Positions 1-9,070 of a stretch of DNA of 64,000 nucleotides are shown here, piece by piece. The position numbers and the translations under genes were made by a program. This DNA is from Nesterenkonia sandarakina. Lineage in GTDB: Bacteria; Actinomycetota; Actinomycetes; Actinomycetales; Micrococcaceae. The stretch is taken from contig NZ_PVTY01000011.1 in the NCBI RefSeq assembly GCF_003003175.1, positions 1 through 64,000 of the forward strand, written 5' to 3'. The notes beneath the pieces are model-generated. The model was not told the DNA's origin, ran no database searches, and worked only from the letters and a program-made list of their open reading frames with translations. Position 1 is the first letter of the stretch. The number at the start of each line of letters is the position of its first letter.

Positions 1-224
1 CGGATCCCGGCATCGAGCAGTGTCCGGTAGAGGCCGAACCCGGTCGGGCCGGCCTCGTAGGCCACCGCCACCGGGCCCGGCAGGTCTTGGACCCAGGTGA
101 GGATGTGCTCGGGTGATGGGGTCAGTCGTGATTGGAAGAGCTCTCCTGTGTCGCTGTCGATTGCTGCCGCGAAGACAGATCGTGCGTGCACATCGAGCCC
201 AACACTCGTACGCTCGGTAAACAC
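1..224 (-). CDS. IS110-family transposase, N-terminal 74 residues (runs off the window edge)
   Basis: DEDD-type recombinase of IS110-like insertion sequences. The reading frame begins at a GTG (224-222) with GGGAGG just upstream. It encodes a RuvC-like start, VGLDVHARS near residues 8-16, which carries the first catalytic Asp. Near residues 59-66 it has YEAGPTGF, typical of the family. The remaining catalytic acids and the C-terminal serine domain lie beyond the window, so it cannot be told whether the copy is intact. The frame has no stop in the visible part. No terminal inverted repeat is visible on this side, as expected for IS110 elements. Confidence 0.85.
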   Translation of the reverse strand, partial: MFTERTSVGLDVHARSVFAAAIDSDTGELFQSRLTPSPEHILTWVQDLPGPVAVAYEAGPTGFGLYRTLLDAGI

Positions 225-479
225 CGGGGCCTCCCACAAATGTCGGCAAGGCCGGGCAAGGGGCGTCTTGTCCGGTAATCCACGAATCTCTGTGAGTGGG
301 GCCCCGGCCCGCAACCCCTCGCGGACCGCAAGGAGCTACTTCATACCGTCTAGCGCCACAGGCTGCTTCGTCATCTCGCTGCTCGCAGATCAATGCCGTC
401 GGCAGGAGAATCAGTCAGACGCGCACTCTCAGGGTGCGCCAGGATCAACCTAGCGGTGGCCGCAGGAAGCGGACAGACC
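225..479. other. Flank between IS110 transposase and capA-like gene; possible IS end with bridge-RNA region
   Basis: No convincing gene lies in these 255 bases. The part next to the transposase start is the non-coding end of the element. In the IS110 group this stretch encodes the bridge RNA that pairs with target and donor DNA. It is rich in G/C tracts able to fold, for example around 241-270 and 300-330. The outer boundary of the element cannot be fixed from one end. The last 15 bases hold the ribosome-binding site (AGGAAG) of the next gene. The RNA assignment is inference from the family only. Confidence 0.3.
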
Positions 480-1823
480 ATGCCGGAGAGCAGACACGCC
501 GGGCGCACCAGAGGTGCACGTTCCTTCTGGGTGTTCTCGGCCGTCCTCCTGCTGGCCGCCTGCGGATCAGGAGTCGGTGACGACGCTCCGGCTCAGCCGG
601 CTTCTGGCACATTCGAGCCTGGCACCCCCGCGCCCGGCGCCGCCCAGCCCGACACCGCCCAGACCGACGCCAGTGACGAGAAGACTGACCGGGCAGACGC
701 GGAAGAACCCCGGCCGACACAGTTCACCATCGCCGGCACCGGGAACCTGCTCATCCACGGTCCGGTCATCGACACGGCAGCGGCGCTGGCCGAGCCCGGG
801 GATTACTCCTTCGCGCCCCTGATGGAAGGAGTCGGGGATCTCATCAGCGGCGCCGATCTCGCCCTGTGTGGGCTGGAGGTGCCGATCGCTCCGGAAGGCG
901 TCGAGCCGAGCGGATATCCGGTGTTCGCTGCCCCGCGGGAGCTCGCCGGTGATCTCGCCTCCGTAGGCTTCGACGGCTGTTCCACTGCCAACAACCATTC
1001 CTTCGACCAGGGCACAGCCGGAGCGGAGCGCACGCTCGACGTCTTCGACGAGGCCGGCATGGGTCACGCGGGGACGGCACGCACCGAGGCGGAGGCCGAC
1101 CGGCCCCAGCTCTACACGGTGGAACGCGGCGCACGAGAAGTGACCGTGGCTCACGTGGCCACCACGATGCTCCACAACCCCGACCACCGGCCGCAGGAGG
1201 ATGAACTGTGGCGGGTTGCTGACGTCACCCCTCAGGAACTCACCGATCAGGCGACCCAGGCACGCGAAGACGGCGCCGACATCGTCGTCGCGTCGGTGCA
1301 CTGGGGTGACGAGTATGTCGATGCGCCCACTGAAGAACAGCGCAAGTACGGGGAGCAGCTCGCCGCCGACGGCGAGATCGACGTGGTGTTCGGAAGCCAC
1401 TCCCACACGCCTCAGCCGGTGGAGCACCTCGACGGCGGGCCGTCCGGCGAGGGCATGTGGGTGGTGTGGTCCATGGGCAACTTCCTCTCCAATCAGGACG
1501 AGGCCTGCTGCGTCGTCGAGACCGCAAGCGGAACCGTGGTCTACGCCACGGTGGAGGTCACAGAGCACGAGGCCCAAGTCACCGGCATGGACTGGCTGCC
1601 CGTCACCGTGGATCGCGGTCCCACGGACGAGGAGCTGCACCGGGGGATCTGGCCGCTGCGCGAGCTCGCCGAGGGCGACATTCCCGAACGTCCGGAACTC
1701 AGCGCGACGACCGTCGAAGACCGGTGGTCGCGGCTCCTGGACGTCATGACTGACCAGGACCTCCGGGAGCACCCGCCCACACCCACGGGCGAGGAGCCCA
1801 CGGTGGTGCCGCGCGGGGACTAG
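480..1823 (+). CDS. CapA/PgsA-like metallophosphatase-fold lipoprotein
   Basis: Predicted secreted lipoprotein of 447 residues in the CapA (poly-gamma-glutamate capsule) family, a calcineurin-like metallophosphatase fold. The ATG at 480 was chosen because it follows AGGAAG and gives a short basic start, a hydrophobic stretch and a lipobox (LLAAC) near residues 24-28; an in-frame ATG at 393 would bury this signal. A Pro/Ala/Asp-rich linker follows. The domain then shows TGNLLIHG, a conserved Glu in GLEVPI, ANNHSFDQG, VHWGDEY and GSHSHTPQPVE, which match the metal-site motifs of the family. No cap biosynthesis genes are nearby, so a role in capsule synthesis is not supported by context. It may be a cell-wall-associated phosphoesterase. 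Confidence 0.75.
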   Translation: MPESRHAGRTRGARSFWVFSAVLLLAACGSGVGDDAPAQPASGTFEPGTPAPGAAQPDTAQTDASDEKTDRADAEEPRPTQFTIAGTGNLLIHGPVIDTAAALAEPGDYSFAPLMEGVGDLISGADLALCGLEVPIAPEGVEPSGYPVFAAPRELAGDLASVGFDGCSTANNHSFDQGTAGAERTLDVFDEAGMGHAGTARTEAEADRPQLYTVERGAREVTVAHVATTMLHNPDHRPQEDELWRVADVTPQELTDQATQAREDGADIVVASVHWGDEYVDAPTEEQRKYGEQLAADGEIDVVFGSHSHTPQPVEHLDGGPSGEGMWVVWSMGNFLSNQDEACCVVETASGTVVYATVEVTEHEAQVTGMDWLPVTVDRGPTDEELHRGIWPLRELAEGDIPERPELSATTVEDRWSRLLDVMTDQDLREHPPTPTGEEPTVVPRGD

Positions 1824-1910
1824 GAGGCGGGTGAGACCGGGAGGGGTTCCTCAGGCCCGCACTCGGTGCTGACCCGTCCGTCCCCCAGAGGGTCAGCCTC
1901 CGCAGCCCTT

Positions 1911-1954
1911 CAGATCTGGCGGTCCAACAGATCTGGCAGTCCAACAGATCGGGC
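1911..1954. repeat. 17-bp tandem repeat, about 2.6 copies
   Basis: Units begin at 1911, 1928 and 1945 with the core CAGATCTGGC; the first two full units differ by one base (G/A) and the third is partial. It lies between the convergent ends of the CapA-like gene and lexA. No uridine-tract terminator is seen in this gap. Confidence 0.75.
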
Positions 1955-1984
1955 ATCATTGACGCCTTGCCGAGCTCGTCCGGA

Positions 1985-2704
1985 TCAGAGGCTGCGCAGC
2001 ACCGTGACGACCTTGCCCATGATGGTGGACTCGTCGCCCAGGATCGGTTCGTACTGACGGTTCTGCGGCAGCAGCCAGACGTGTCCATCGCGGCGCTTGA
2101 GCGTCTTCACCGTGGCCTCGTCATCGAGCAGCGCGGCGACGATGTCACCGTTCTCCGCCGTGTTCTGCCGACGCACCACGACCCAGTCACCTTCGAAGAT
2201 CCCGGCCTCGATCATCGAGTCACCACGGACCTGCAGCATGAACAGCTCGCCCTCGCCGGTGAGCTGCCGTGGCAGCGGCATGATGTCTTCGACCTGCTGG
2301 TCGGCCAGGATCGGTCCGCCCGCGGCGATCTGTCCCACGACGGGGATCTCCGAGATTCGACTGTCCGACTGCATGCGGTAGCCCTGCAGATCCACTACGG
2401 AGTCGCGGGCGGCAGCCTCAGCCTCCTGGGCCTGTTCGCTGAGCACCGGGGCACCCGCTGAGTCACGCAGCACCTCCATGGCGCGCGGCCGTCCGGGGAC
2501 CCGCCTGAGGTAGCCGAGCTCCTGCAGACGCGCCAGCTGGTGGGTCACGGAGGACAGTGAGGCGAGACCGCAGGCGTCGCCGATCTCTCGCATGGACGGC
2601 GGATAGCTGCGCTCGGCCAGCGACTCCTGGATGACGTCGACGATCTGGCGCTGCCGATCAGTCAATCGCGGCGCTGCCGATGAGTCCTTGGTGTTCTGCG
2701 CCAT
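1985..2704 (-). CDS. lexA: LexA, SOS-response repressor/autoprotease
   Basis: Transcriptional repressor of the SOS regulon. It cleaves itself when RecA filaments form on single-stranded DNA. The 239-residue product has an N-terminal winged helix ([12 protein letters not shown], then [15 protein letters not shown]) and a C-terminal S24 peptidase domain. The Ala-Gly cleavage site lies in QIAAGGPI, the catalytic Ser163 in GDSMIE and the Lys200 in ATVKTL. The ATG at 2704 was chosen because GGAGG sits five bases upstream; an in-frame ATG at 2716 and longer forms lack this. The gene diverges from a LysM division inhibitor, with SOS boxes between them, as in mycobacteria and corynebacteria. Confidence 0.96.
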   Translation of the reverse strand: MAQNTKDSSAAPRLTDRQRQIVDVIQESLAERSYPPSMREIGDACGLASLSSVTHQLARLQELGYLRRVPGRPRAMEVLRDSAGAPVLSEQAQEAEAAARDSVVDLQGYRMQSDSRISEIPVVGQIAAGGPILADQQVEDIMPLPRQLTGEGELFMLQVRGDSMIEAGIFEGDWVVVRRQNTAENGDIVAALLDDEATVKTLKRRDGHVWLLPQNRQYEPILGDESTIMGKVVTVLRSL

Positions 2705-2882
2705 TGCTGCCTCCATAGTTGTGCCGAGCATTCCGCGGTCTCGTGATGCTGCCTGCTGCCTGCTGCCTGCCGCCTGGGTGAGTCGGCGCCGGGCCGGTTC
2801 GAGGTGGGATCGGAACCGAATCTGCCCTGTGTCAGCATCCATGTCAGACCCTGCTGATGGACTGTTCACAGTGAGATTCGCT

Positions 2883-2898
2883 TCGAAGATCACTTCGA
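2883..2898. promoter_or_regulatory. LexA box 1 (lexA side)
   Basis: TCGAAG-ATCA-CTTCGA is a perfect 6-4-6 inverted repeat and matches the actinobacterial SOS consensus TCGAAC-N4-GTTCGA at 10 of 12 arm positions. It is the box nearest to lexA and is probably its autoregulatory operator. Confidence 0.7.
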
Positions 2899-2966
2899 AC
2901 TTGGCGCTCAGGTTACTCGAAATCGTAGAGAGATTCCATTGATTCTGCGGTGAGTCTGGTCAAGAT

Positions 2967-2982
2967 TCGAAACTATGTGCTA
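2967..2982. promoter_or_regulatory. Possible LexA box 2
   Basis: TCGAAA-CTAT-GTGCTA matches the SOS consensus at about 9 of 12 arm positions. It ends five bases before the start of box 3, so cooperative or alternative LexA binding is possible. This is the weakest of the three. Confidence 0.4.
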
Positions 2983-2986
2983 GAAA

Positions 2987-3002
2987 TAGTACACACGTTC
3001 GA
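2987..3002. promoter_or_regulatory. LexA box 3 (division-inhibitor side)
   Basis: TAGTAC-ACAC-GTTCGA has a perfect right arm and a 4/6 left arm of the SOS consensus. It ends 17 bases before the ATG of the LysM protein at 3020, a position that would block transcription of that gene. Confidence 0.65.
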
Positions 3003-3019
3003 ATGAGAGGTTCTTCCCC

Positions 3020-3385
3020 ATGAGTACTGCACAGCTTGCACTTGCACCTGTCGACTCCGCACCGGCTTCGGCAGTGCACCTCACTCGCCGCGGTCGCTTT
3101 CTCCTGCTGGGCCTTCCGGTGCTGGCAGTCCTGGCCATCGCACTCCTCGGAGCGCTGATGCTGGCCACCTCGCTGCTCAACCAGGCGCAGGCGTCATCCG
3201 GTGAGGTTCCCGGCGTGGACGCCCAGGTGGTCACCGTCGGTGCAGGGGACACCCTGTGGAGCGTGGCGGCGTCGGTGGACTCTGACGAGCACACTCAGGT
3301 GCTCATCGGTCAGATCGCTGAGCTCAACGATCTCAACGGCTCCGAGATCACGCCCGGCCAGGAGCTCTTCGTCCCGGTCGACTGA
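3020..3385 (+). CDS. LysM-domain SOS cell-division inhibitor (DivS/Rv2719c-like)
   Basis: Small membrane-anchored protein of 121 residues. A hydrophobic helix spans about residues 28-60 and a single LysM peptidoglycan-binding domain about residues 72-119 (VVTVGAGDTLWSVA, ending TPGQELFVPV). Its position divergent from lexA behind a LexA box matches mycobacterial Rv2719c and corynebacterial DivS, which halt septation during DNA damage. That role is inferred from synteny plus architecture; sequence similarity in this family is otherwise limited to LysM. The ATG has a modest AGAGG upstream. Confidence 0.8.
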   Translation: MSTAQLALAPVDSAPASAVHLTRRGRFLLLGLPVLAVLAIALLGALMLATSLLNQAQASSGEVPGVDAQVVTVGAGDTLWSVAASVDSDEHTQVLIGQIAELNDLNGSEITPGQELFVPVD

Positions 3386-3449
3386 GTCGACCGAGCAGTC
3401 CCCTCCCGGCCGCAGAGCTTGGAGCCCGAGACGGCAGGTTCAGCCCGGC

Positions 3450-3455
3450 TAGAAT
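3450..3455 (+). promoter_or_regulatory. -10 element of the his operon (leaderless)
   Basis: TAGAAT ends six bases before the GTG start of hisC, so transcription should start at or next to the start codon. hisC also lacks a Shine-Dalgarno sequence. No clear -35 at the usual spacing. Confidence 0.5.
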
Positions 3456-3461
3456 GTCCCG

Positions 3462-4601
3462 GTGACTTCATCTCGCTCCCGGAACCTGTCCCGCCTGCCG
3501 CTGCGCGAAGAGCTCCAGGGTCAAGAGCCCTATGGAGCCCCGCAGCTGAGCGTGAAGGCGATGCTCAACGTCAACGAGACGACCTACGACGTCCCAGCAG
3601 ATGTGGTCGACGCCATCGGCAAGGAAGTCCGCGCCGCAGCCGCCCAGCTCAATCGCTACCCGGACCGTGAATTCTCGGTCCTGCGCCGCAAGCTCGCCGG
3701 GTACCTGAACCGGGACCTCGCCTCCGAGGGTGAACCGGCGGTGCTGACCGCCGAGCACATCTGGGCTGCCAACGGCTCCAACGAGATCATGCAGCACATC
3801 CTGCAGGCCTTCGCCGGCCCGGGCCGTTCGGTGCTCTCCTTCCCTCCGACCTACTCCATGTACCCGCTCTACGCCCGGGGCACCTACAGCGAGTACATCG
3901 CCGGCACTCGCGCCGATGACTTCACGCAGACGCCCGAGGATGTCGCGGCGCAGATCCACGAGCACCACCCCAACGTGGTGATCCTGTGTTCCCCGAACAA
4001 CCCCACCGGCACCGCACTCTCCCTGGAGACCGTGGAGGCGGCCTACGCCGCGGCCGAGGAATCCGACACCATGGTGGTGGTGGATGAGGCCTACGGCGAG
4101 TTCCGCCAGTCCGGGACAGGCTCGGCCCTGGCCCTGCTGCCCGGACGGGAGCGCCTGATCGTCTCGCGCACCATGAGCAAGGCGTTCGCGCTGGCCGGAG
4201 GCCGACTCGGCTACCTGGCCGCCGCCCCCGAGGTCACCGACGCCATGCGGCTGGTCCGGCTGCCCTATCACCTCTCCGCAGTGACCCAGGCGACCGCCGT
4301 CGCCGCCTTGGACCACTCGGCCACGCTGATGGCCAACGTGGAGCGGATCAAGGAGCAGCGCGACCGGATCGTGACCACCTTGGAGCAGCTGGGGCTGCGC
4401 CCGGCGCCCTCGGACGCGAACTTCGTGTTCTTCGGTGGACTCACCGATGAGAAGGCCGCCTGGCAGCACCTCCTGGAGGACGGCATCCTGATCCGTGACG
4501 TCGGCATCCCCGGGCACCTGCGAGTGACCGCGGGCACCGAGGAGGAGACCTCGGACTTCCTGGCCTCACTCAAGCGATTCATCACCAGGACCACCGCGTA
4601 G
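3462..4601 (+). CDS. hisC: Histidinol-phosphate aminotransferase HisC
   Basis: PLP-dependent class I/II aminotransferase that makes histidinol phosphate from imidazole-acetol phosphate and glutamate. The 379-residue product shows the N-terminal substrate region ([11 protein letters not shown]), [19 protein letters not shown] (cofactor-binding Asp and Tyr) and the Schiff-base lysine K240 in [17 protein letters not shown]. Length is normal. The GTG start at 3462 has no ribosome-binding site but follows a -10 box. It heads the run hisC-hisB-hisH-priA. In many Micrococcaceae hisD precedes it; here the preceding gene is the LysM protein, so hisD must lie elsewhere. Confidence 0.95.
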   Translation: MTSSRSRNLSRLPLREELQGQEPYGAPQLSVKAMLNVNETTYDVPADVVDAIGKEVRAAAAQLNRYPDREFSVLRRKLAGYLNRDLASEGEPAVLTAEHIWAANGSNEIMQHILQAFAGPGRSVLSFPPTYSMYPLYARGTYSEYIAGTRADDFTQTPEDVAAQIHEHHPNVVILCSPNNPTGTALSLETVEAAYAAAEESDTMVVVDEAYGEFRQSGTGSALALLPGRERLIVSRTMSKAFALAGGRLGYLAAAPEVTDAMRLVRLPYHLSAVTQATAVAALDHSATLMANVERIKEQRDRIVTTLEQLGLRPAPSDANFVFFGGLTDEKAAWQHLLEDGILIRDVGIPGHLRVTAGTEEETSDFLASLKRFITRTTA

Positions 4602-4639
4602 ACTCAAGAGTTGGCGTACCCCACCACCAAGCAGGAGTT

Positions 4640-5257
4640 ATGGGAGCAGAATTGATCTCCGGGCGCATCGCCCAGATGGAACGTGTCACCAGTGAGTCCA
4701 GCGTCAAGGTCCGGATGGACCTCGACGGGACCGGCACCTCGAACATCAGCACCGGTGTGCCCTTCTATGACCACATGCTCACCGCACTGTCCCGGCATTC
4801 GCTCATCGACCTCGACGTCGAAGCCTCCGGTGACACCCACATCGATGTGCACCACACAGTCGAGGACACCGCCATCGTCCTGGGCGAGGTGCTGCGGGTC
4901 GCGCTGGGGGACAAGCGCGGAATCCGCCGCTTCGGCAACGCCACCATCCCGCTGGACGAGGCGCTGGCCCAGGCCGTCGTGGATGTCTCCGGCCGGCCCT
5001 ACCTGGTGCACTCCGGCGAGCCCGAGGGGCAGCAGTACCACCTCATCGGGGGACACTTCACCGGATCCATGACCCGGCACGTCTTCGAGGCGATCACCTA
5101 CCACTCCGGGATCTGCCTGCACATGACGCTGCTCGGCGGCCGGGACCCGCACCACATCGCGGAGGCCCAGTTCAAGGCCTTCGCCCGCGCGCTGCGCGAG
5201 GCCGTGGAGTCTGACCCGCGCACCGATGAGATCCCCTCCACCAAGGGTGCCCTGTGA
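4640..5257 (+). CDS. hisB: Imidazoleglycerol-phosphate dehydratase HisB
   Basis: Mn-dependent dehydratase converting imidazole glycerol phosphate to imidazole-acetol phosphate. The 205-residue monofunctional form carries two metal-binding His clusters, [11 protein letters not shown] in the first half and [19 protein letters not shown] in the second, plus [14 protein letters not shown] lies just upstream of the ATG. A 38-base gap follows hisC, and its TGA overlaps the GTG of hisH. No phosphatase domain is fused; histidinol phosphatase is supplied by the separate hisN at 34285. Confidence 0.96.
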   Translation: MGAELISGRIAQMERVTSESSVKVRMDLDGTGTSNISTGVPFYDHMLTALSRHSLIDLDVEASGDTHIDVHHTVEDTAIVLGEVLRVALGDKRGIRRFGNATIPLDEALAQAVVDVSGRPYLVHSGEPEGQQYHLIGGHFTGSMTRHVFEAITYHSGICLHMTLLGGRDPHHIAEAQFKAFARALREAVESDPRTDEIPSTKGAL

Positions 5258-5895
5258 CAGGCAAGCCCGACGTCGTCGTCCTGGACTACGGTTCCGGCAA
5301 CATCCACTCCGCGGTCCGGGCGCTCGAGCGCGCCGGCGCGGACGTGACCCTGACCAAGGACACCGACGCCGTGCTCAACGCCTCCGGGCTGGTCGTGCCC
5401 GGTGTGGGGGCCTTCGCCGCCGTCATGTCGGCGCTGCGTGAGATCGACGGACCCCGCTGGATCGGACGCCGGATCGCCGGGTCGCGCCCGGTGCTGGGGA
5501 TCTGCGTGGGCCACCAGGTGATGTTCGACCGCGGCGTCGAACACGGCATCCCCGCCGAGGGGCTGGGCGAGTGGCCCGGAGAGGTCACCGCGCTGCCCGA
5601 GGACGCCGTGGTCCCACACATGGGATGGAACACCGTGCGCCCGCCCGAGGACAGCGTGCTCTTCGACGGGCTCAAGGACGAACGGTTCTACTTCGTGCAC
5701 TCCTACGCCGTGCAGTCCTGGGACTTCGACCAGTCCATCGAGTCGATGAACCCGCCCAAGGTCACCTGGAGCCACCACGGCACCGACTTCATCGCCGCAG
5801 TGGAGAACGGCCCGCTCTCCGCCACCCAGTTCCACCCGGAGAAGTCCGGGGACGCCGGGATGCAGCTGCTGCGCAACTGGATCCTGAGCCTCTGA
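5254..5895 (+). CDS. hisH: Imidazole glycerol phosphate synthase glutaminase subunit HisH
   Basis: Class I glutamine amidotransferase that feeds ammonia to HisF. The 213 residues contain the oxyanion PGVGAF, nucleophile Cys84 in GICVGHQ and His194/Glu196 in FHPEKSG. The GTG start overlaps the hisB stop (GTGA), implying translational coupling. hisF, its obligate partner, is not present downstream in this window, unlike many actinobacterial his operons where it follows later. Confidence 0.95.
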   Translation: MTGKPDVVVLDYGSGNIHSAVRALERAGADVTLTKDTDAVLNASGLVVPGVGAFAAVMSALREIDGPRWIGRRIAGSRPVLGICVGHQVMFDRGVEHGIPAEGLGEWPGEVTALPEDAVVPHMGWNTVRPPEDSVLFDGLKDERFYFVHSYAVQSWDFDQSIESMNPPKVTWSHHGTDFIAAVENGPLSATQFHPEKSGDAGMQLLRNWILSL

Positions 5896-6012
5896 CCCTG
5901 AACTCCCCGCGGACCGGTGCTCCGCGCAGCCCGACCGCTTCGATGCACCTACCAGCCCGTGTCACCCCGCTGTCCAGACCCACCAGCCCTTCACCCAGCC
6001 GAAAGTAGATTC

Positions 6013-6774
6013 ATGACTGAGCCCTCCGCGCCCACCGCCACCGTCCCCGCACTGGAGCTGCTGCCCGCCGTCGACGTGGCCGACGGCCAGGCCGTGCGAC
6101 TGGTCCAGGGAGAGGCCGGGTCCGAGACCGGCTACGGCGACCCGCTGGAAGCCGCGCTGAACTGGCAGCAGCAGGGGGCCGAATGGATCCACCTGGTGGA
6201 TCTCGACGCCGCCTTCGGCCGGGGCGACAACCGCGACATCATGGCCCGCGTGGTCAAGGAGCTCGGCGTGAAGATCGAGCTCTCCGGCGGAATCCGCGAC
6301 GACGAGTCCCTGGACCGCGCCCTGGAGCTCGGCGCCACCCGGGTGAACCTCGGCACCGCGGCCCTGGAGGACCCGGAGTGGACCGCCCGCGCCATCGAAC
6401 GCCACGGCGACGCGATCGCCGTCGGGCTGGACGTGCGCGGCGAGACCCTGGCCGCCCGCGGCTGGACCCGCGAAGGCGGGAACATCTGGGAGGTGCTGCA
6501 GCGCCTCGAAGATGCCGGCTGCCCCCGCTACGTGGTCACCGACGTCACCAAGGACGGGACCCTGCGCGGACCCAACACCGAGCTGCTCGCCCAGGTCTGT
6601 GCCAAGACCAGCAAGCCAGTGGTCGCCTCCGGCGGCATCTCCTCGCTGGAGGACGTCGCGGCACTGGCCAAGATGGTCTCCCTCGGCGTCGAGGGCGCCA
6701 TCATGGGCAAGGCCCTCTACGCCGGGAAGTTCGAGTTCCCCGAGGCGCTGAAGGTGGCCGCAGCCTCCGCATGA
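6013..6774 (+). CDS. priA: PriA/HisA, phosphoribosyl isomerase A
   Basis: TIM-barrel isomerase acting on ProFAR in histidine synthesis. In actinobacteria lacking trpF it also acts on PRA in tryptophan synthesis. The 253-residue product has Asp21 in [13 protein letters not shown] and Asp177 in [10 protein letters not shown] as the catalytic pair, with phosphate loops SGGIRDD and ASGGISS. The ATG at 6013 is preceded by GAAAG; a longer in-frame start at 5917 would add an unrelated basic extension. Dual HisA/TrpF function is known for the actinobacterial family and cannot be proved from sequence alone. The stop overlaps the next gene (ATGA). Confidence 0.93.
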   Translation: MTEPSAPTATVPALELLPAVDVADGQAVRLVQGEAGSETGYGDPLEAALNWQQQGAEWIHLVDLDAAFGRGDNRDIMARVVKELGVKIELSGGIRDDESLDRALELGATRVNLGTAALEDPEWTARAIERHGDAIAVGLDVRGETLAARGWTREGGNIWEVLQRLEDAGCPRYVVTDVTKDGTLRGPNTELLAQVCAKTSKPVVASGGISSLEDVAALAKMVSLGVEGAIMGKALYAGKFEFPEALKVAAASA

Positions 6775-7673
6775 GTCAGAACGCCGAATCCAGCAGGGAC
6801 CTGCCCGGCCATATCGCGGCGCTGCTGCAGCGTGCGCCCCGGGATGCGCAGGGCCGGCCCGCGGACTCCGCCGGAGTGCCCTGGGCGGACCGCGACCTCT
6901 CCGGAGACGGCAACCCGCTGCACACCTTCGACGGCGACGACGGCCTCGCCACCGCCACGGTCAGTGCGGCCCGGGACCAGCTGCTCGCCGGGGAGCTGGA
7001 CGAAGCAGGGTTCGTCGCGGCCCTGGCCGGACAGCGGCTCTTCGTCCCGGTGCTCGCCGAGCTGGCCGAGGAGGCCGACCCGGCCCCGGGCGGCGCGCCC
7101 GGTGAGCCGAGCGCCCCGGTGGGGGACAAGCAGGCGGACATCACCTTGATCAGCATCACCAGCCGCGACGGACGCCAGACCATGCCGGTGTTCACCTCCG
7201 TGGACGCGCTCACCGGCTGGCACGACAAGGCACGCCCCGTGGCGGCGGAGACCGAACGGATCATGCTCGCCGCCCTGGCCGAGGGCGCCGAACTTGCGGT
7301 CCTGGACCCCGGGGCGGAGCTGACCTTCGTGCTGCGCCGGCCCGCGGTGGAGGCCCTCGCGCAGGCCGCCCGGTGGGTGCCCTCGTATCAGGACCCCGAG
7401 CTGGCCGATGCGCTGGGCGGCATTCTGGACCTCTGCCCCGGCGTCGCACAGCTGCAGCTGCAGCCCGGCGACGGCGTCGGGACCCGGACGGCGGCCGGGC
7501 ATGCGGTGCCCGGCGGCGGAAGCGGTCCGGAGCTCAGCGTCGGGGTCGTGCTGCTGCCCGGGGTCGATGAGGTCGATTCCCGGCTGGCGCTGGCCAGCGT
7601 GCAGGCCGCCCTGGGAGAGGTGCCGATGCTGCGCGAGCGCGCAGACTCGGTCCAGGTGAAGCTGGTCCGCTGA
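6771..7673 (+). CDS. SseB-family protein
   Basis: A 300-residue protein with an SseB N-terminal-type domain at about residues 125-215 ([22 protein letters not shown]). It overlaps the priA stop by ATGA, so it is the last gene of this operon. SseB-like genes next to priA are a recurrent arrangement in Micrococcales, but no biochemical function is established. The N-terminal 110 residues are Pro/Gly/Ala-rich with acidic patches. No signal peptide or membrane helix is seen. Confidence 0.75.
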   Translation: MSQNAESSRDLPGHIAALLQRAPRDAQGRPADSAGVPWADRDLSGDGNPLHTFDGDDGLATATVSAARDQLLAGELDEAGFVAALAGQRLFVPVLAELAEEADPAPGGAPGEPSAPVGDKQADITLISITSRDGRQTMPVFTSVDALTGWHDKARPVAAETERIMLAALAEGAELAVLDPGAELTFVLRRPAVEALAQAARWVPSYQDPELADALGGILDLCPGVAQLQLQPGDGVGTRTAAGHAVPGGGSGPELSVGVVLLPGVDEVDSRLALASVQAALGEVPMLRERADSVQVKLVR

Positions 7674-7713
7674 GCCGTCCCCGGGGATGCCCCGTGGCAG
7701 TCGTGAGAGTCGT

Positions 7714-8307
7714 TCAGGCCCGATCGGCCGCGGCGACGGTGTCCTTGATCTGCTCACAGATCTCCCGCAGCGTGTCCGCCTCGGCGTCGTCCAGGGCCGG
7801 GTGGAAGAGCTGTCGAATGTGTGTGCCGTGCAGCCGGGAGGCCTGTTCGAAGACCCGGTGCCCCTCCTCGGTGAGCTGCGCGGTCATGCCGCGCCGGTCC
7901 TCGGCGTCGGCGAAGCGATCGATCAGCCCACGCTTCTGCAGCGACTTGACCTGGTAGGAGAGTCGGGAGGGGGAGAAGACCATGCCCTCGGCCAGTTCGC
8001 CCATGCGCAGCTGGTGGTCCTCGGCCTCGGCCAGGAGCAGCATCAGGTTGTAGTCGCTCAGGCGCAGCCCGGTGCTGGAGTGCAGTCGCTTCTCCATGCG
8101 ATCGCTGATGATCGCGGAGGTCTCGAAGAAGGATCGCCAGGCTCGCGCCTTGGGAGAGAAGCCGGTGAGGTCGTGACGGCCGCGCTGATCACTCATCGCG
8201 GCAGACTCGGTGGTTCCCTCGGCGATGTCGACACGGGCATCCTCGGGGGATGCCTGCGCCGCCGGCTCCGGGTGGCGCCCGGTGGTGTCACTGTGGCCCG
8301 CCGTCAC
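7714..8307 (-). CDS. MarR-family transcriptional regulator
   Basis: 197-residue regulator with a central winged helix-turn-helix (about residues 80-150: LSDYNLMLLLAEA, MGELAEGMVFSPSRLSYQVKSLQKRGLI, then the wing DRRGMTAQLTEEG) and flanking dimerisation helices. The GTG at 8307 has GAGG upstream; an ATG at 8196 (MSDQRG) is an alternative that would remove a disordered 37-residue extension. It converges with the sseB-like gene. A 7-bp inverted repeat 27 bases upstream is a likely self-operator. The ligand is unknown. Confidence 0.85.
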   Translation of the reverse strand: MTAGHSDTTGRHPEPAAQASPEDARVDIAEGTTESAAMSDQRGRHDLTGFSPKARAWRSFFETSAIISDRMEKRLHSSTGLRLSDYNLMLLLAEAEDHQLRMGELAEGMVFSPSRLSYQVKSLQKRGLIDRFADAEDRRGMTAQLTEEGHRVFEQASRLHGTHIRQLFHPALDDAEADTLREICEQIKDTVAAADRA

Positions 8308-8333
8308 GACGCCACCTCTTCTCTGCCCTAGAC

Positions 8334-8353
8334 GACTGATGCTTCAATCAGTC
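8334..8353. promoter_or_regulatory. Inverted repeat, candidate MarR operator
   Basis: GACTGAT-GCTTCA-ATCAGTC is a perfect 7-6-7 inverted repeat in the 55-base gap between the MarR start and the stop of the PepSY lipoprotein gene (both on the minus strand). The size and placement fit a MarR dimer site. No T-tract follows, so it is less likely to be a terminator. Confidence 0.5.
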
Positions 8354-8362
8354 CAGTCTATG

Positions 8363-9025
8363 TCAGCTGCCCGAGTTGACGACCTCTCCGTTCTCCACGT
8401 CCACATAGACCTCAGTGCCGTTGTCCAGCTCGAACTCCCAGGTCACCGCCCCGTTCTCGTCATCCAGATCAGCCTGTTCCGGGGTGCCGCCGCCCTCTTC
8501 GGACGCGGTGCGCAGCGCATCGGTGAACTCGACCTGCACAGCCTCGGCATTGCGCTGATCATCGGAGTCGATGTCGTCCTCCTGGGTGTTCATGATCTCG
8601 AAGCTCTCGCGGTCCACGTCGAGCTCCCACTCGGCGCCGCCGTCGAAGATCGTGAACTCGTAATAGCTGCCCTCGGTGTCGAAATCCAGGACGACGGCGT
8701 CCGGGTACTCATGCTCCACGGCGTCCACGGCCTGGTAGAGCGGGTCCTCATCGCTGGCTGCTGAATCGTCGGTCGCTGAGTCGTCGGATTCGGAGGCGTC
8801 AGCTTCCGGGGAGTCGGTGGCCTCCTCGGTGGGCCCGGCCTCGGTTGCGGCGTCGTCGGTGGTCTCCTCGGTGGGCTCCGCCTCGACGGTCTCGGTCACC
8901 GTCGCGGTGGGCTGGGCCTCGTCGTCGTCGGGGTCCAGCTCGTCGCTGGCGCAGGAGCTCAGGGCGAGCGCGGAGATGGCGGCCACGGAGAGCAGAGCCG
9001 AGGAGTTGTTCCAGCGAGAGTTCAT
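8363..9025 (-). CDS. PepSY-like acidic lipoprotein
   Basis: Secreted lipoprotein of 220 residues. It has a signal peptide with lipobox LSSC (Cys near residue 26), then about 65 residues of very acidic, Thr/Glu/Asp-rich linker. Two PepSY-type repeats follow, around residues 97-150 (AVDAVEHEYPDAVVLDFD, then WELDVD) and 165-220 (WEFELDNGTEVYVDVENGEVV). AAGGAT precedes the ATG. It is divergent from the histidine kinase at 9167, a common pairing in which a PepSY protein is the target of, or input to, the two-component system. The molecular function of PepSY domains is not settled. Confidence 0.75.
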   Translation of the reverse strand: MNSRWNNSSALLSVAAISALALSSCASDELDPDDDEAQPTATVTETVEAEPTEETTDDAATEAGPTEEATDSPEADASESDDSATDDSAASDEDPLYQAVDAVEHEYPDAVVLDFDTEGSYYEFTIFDGGAEWELDVDRESFEIMNTQEDDIDSDDQRNAEAVQVEFTDALRTASEEGGGTPEQADLDDENGAVTWEFELDNGTEVYVDVENGEVVNSGS

Positions 9026-9070
9026 GATCGGATCCTTCGTTCGGGGACTGCGGGGTCTTGACCTCCCATT

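Noticed and set aside
567-1772. A 401-codon minus-strand frame opposite the CapA-like gene
   Set aside because: It mirrors third-position GC bias of a real gene and shows no domain.
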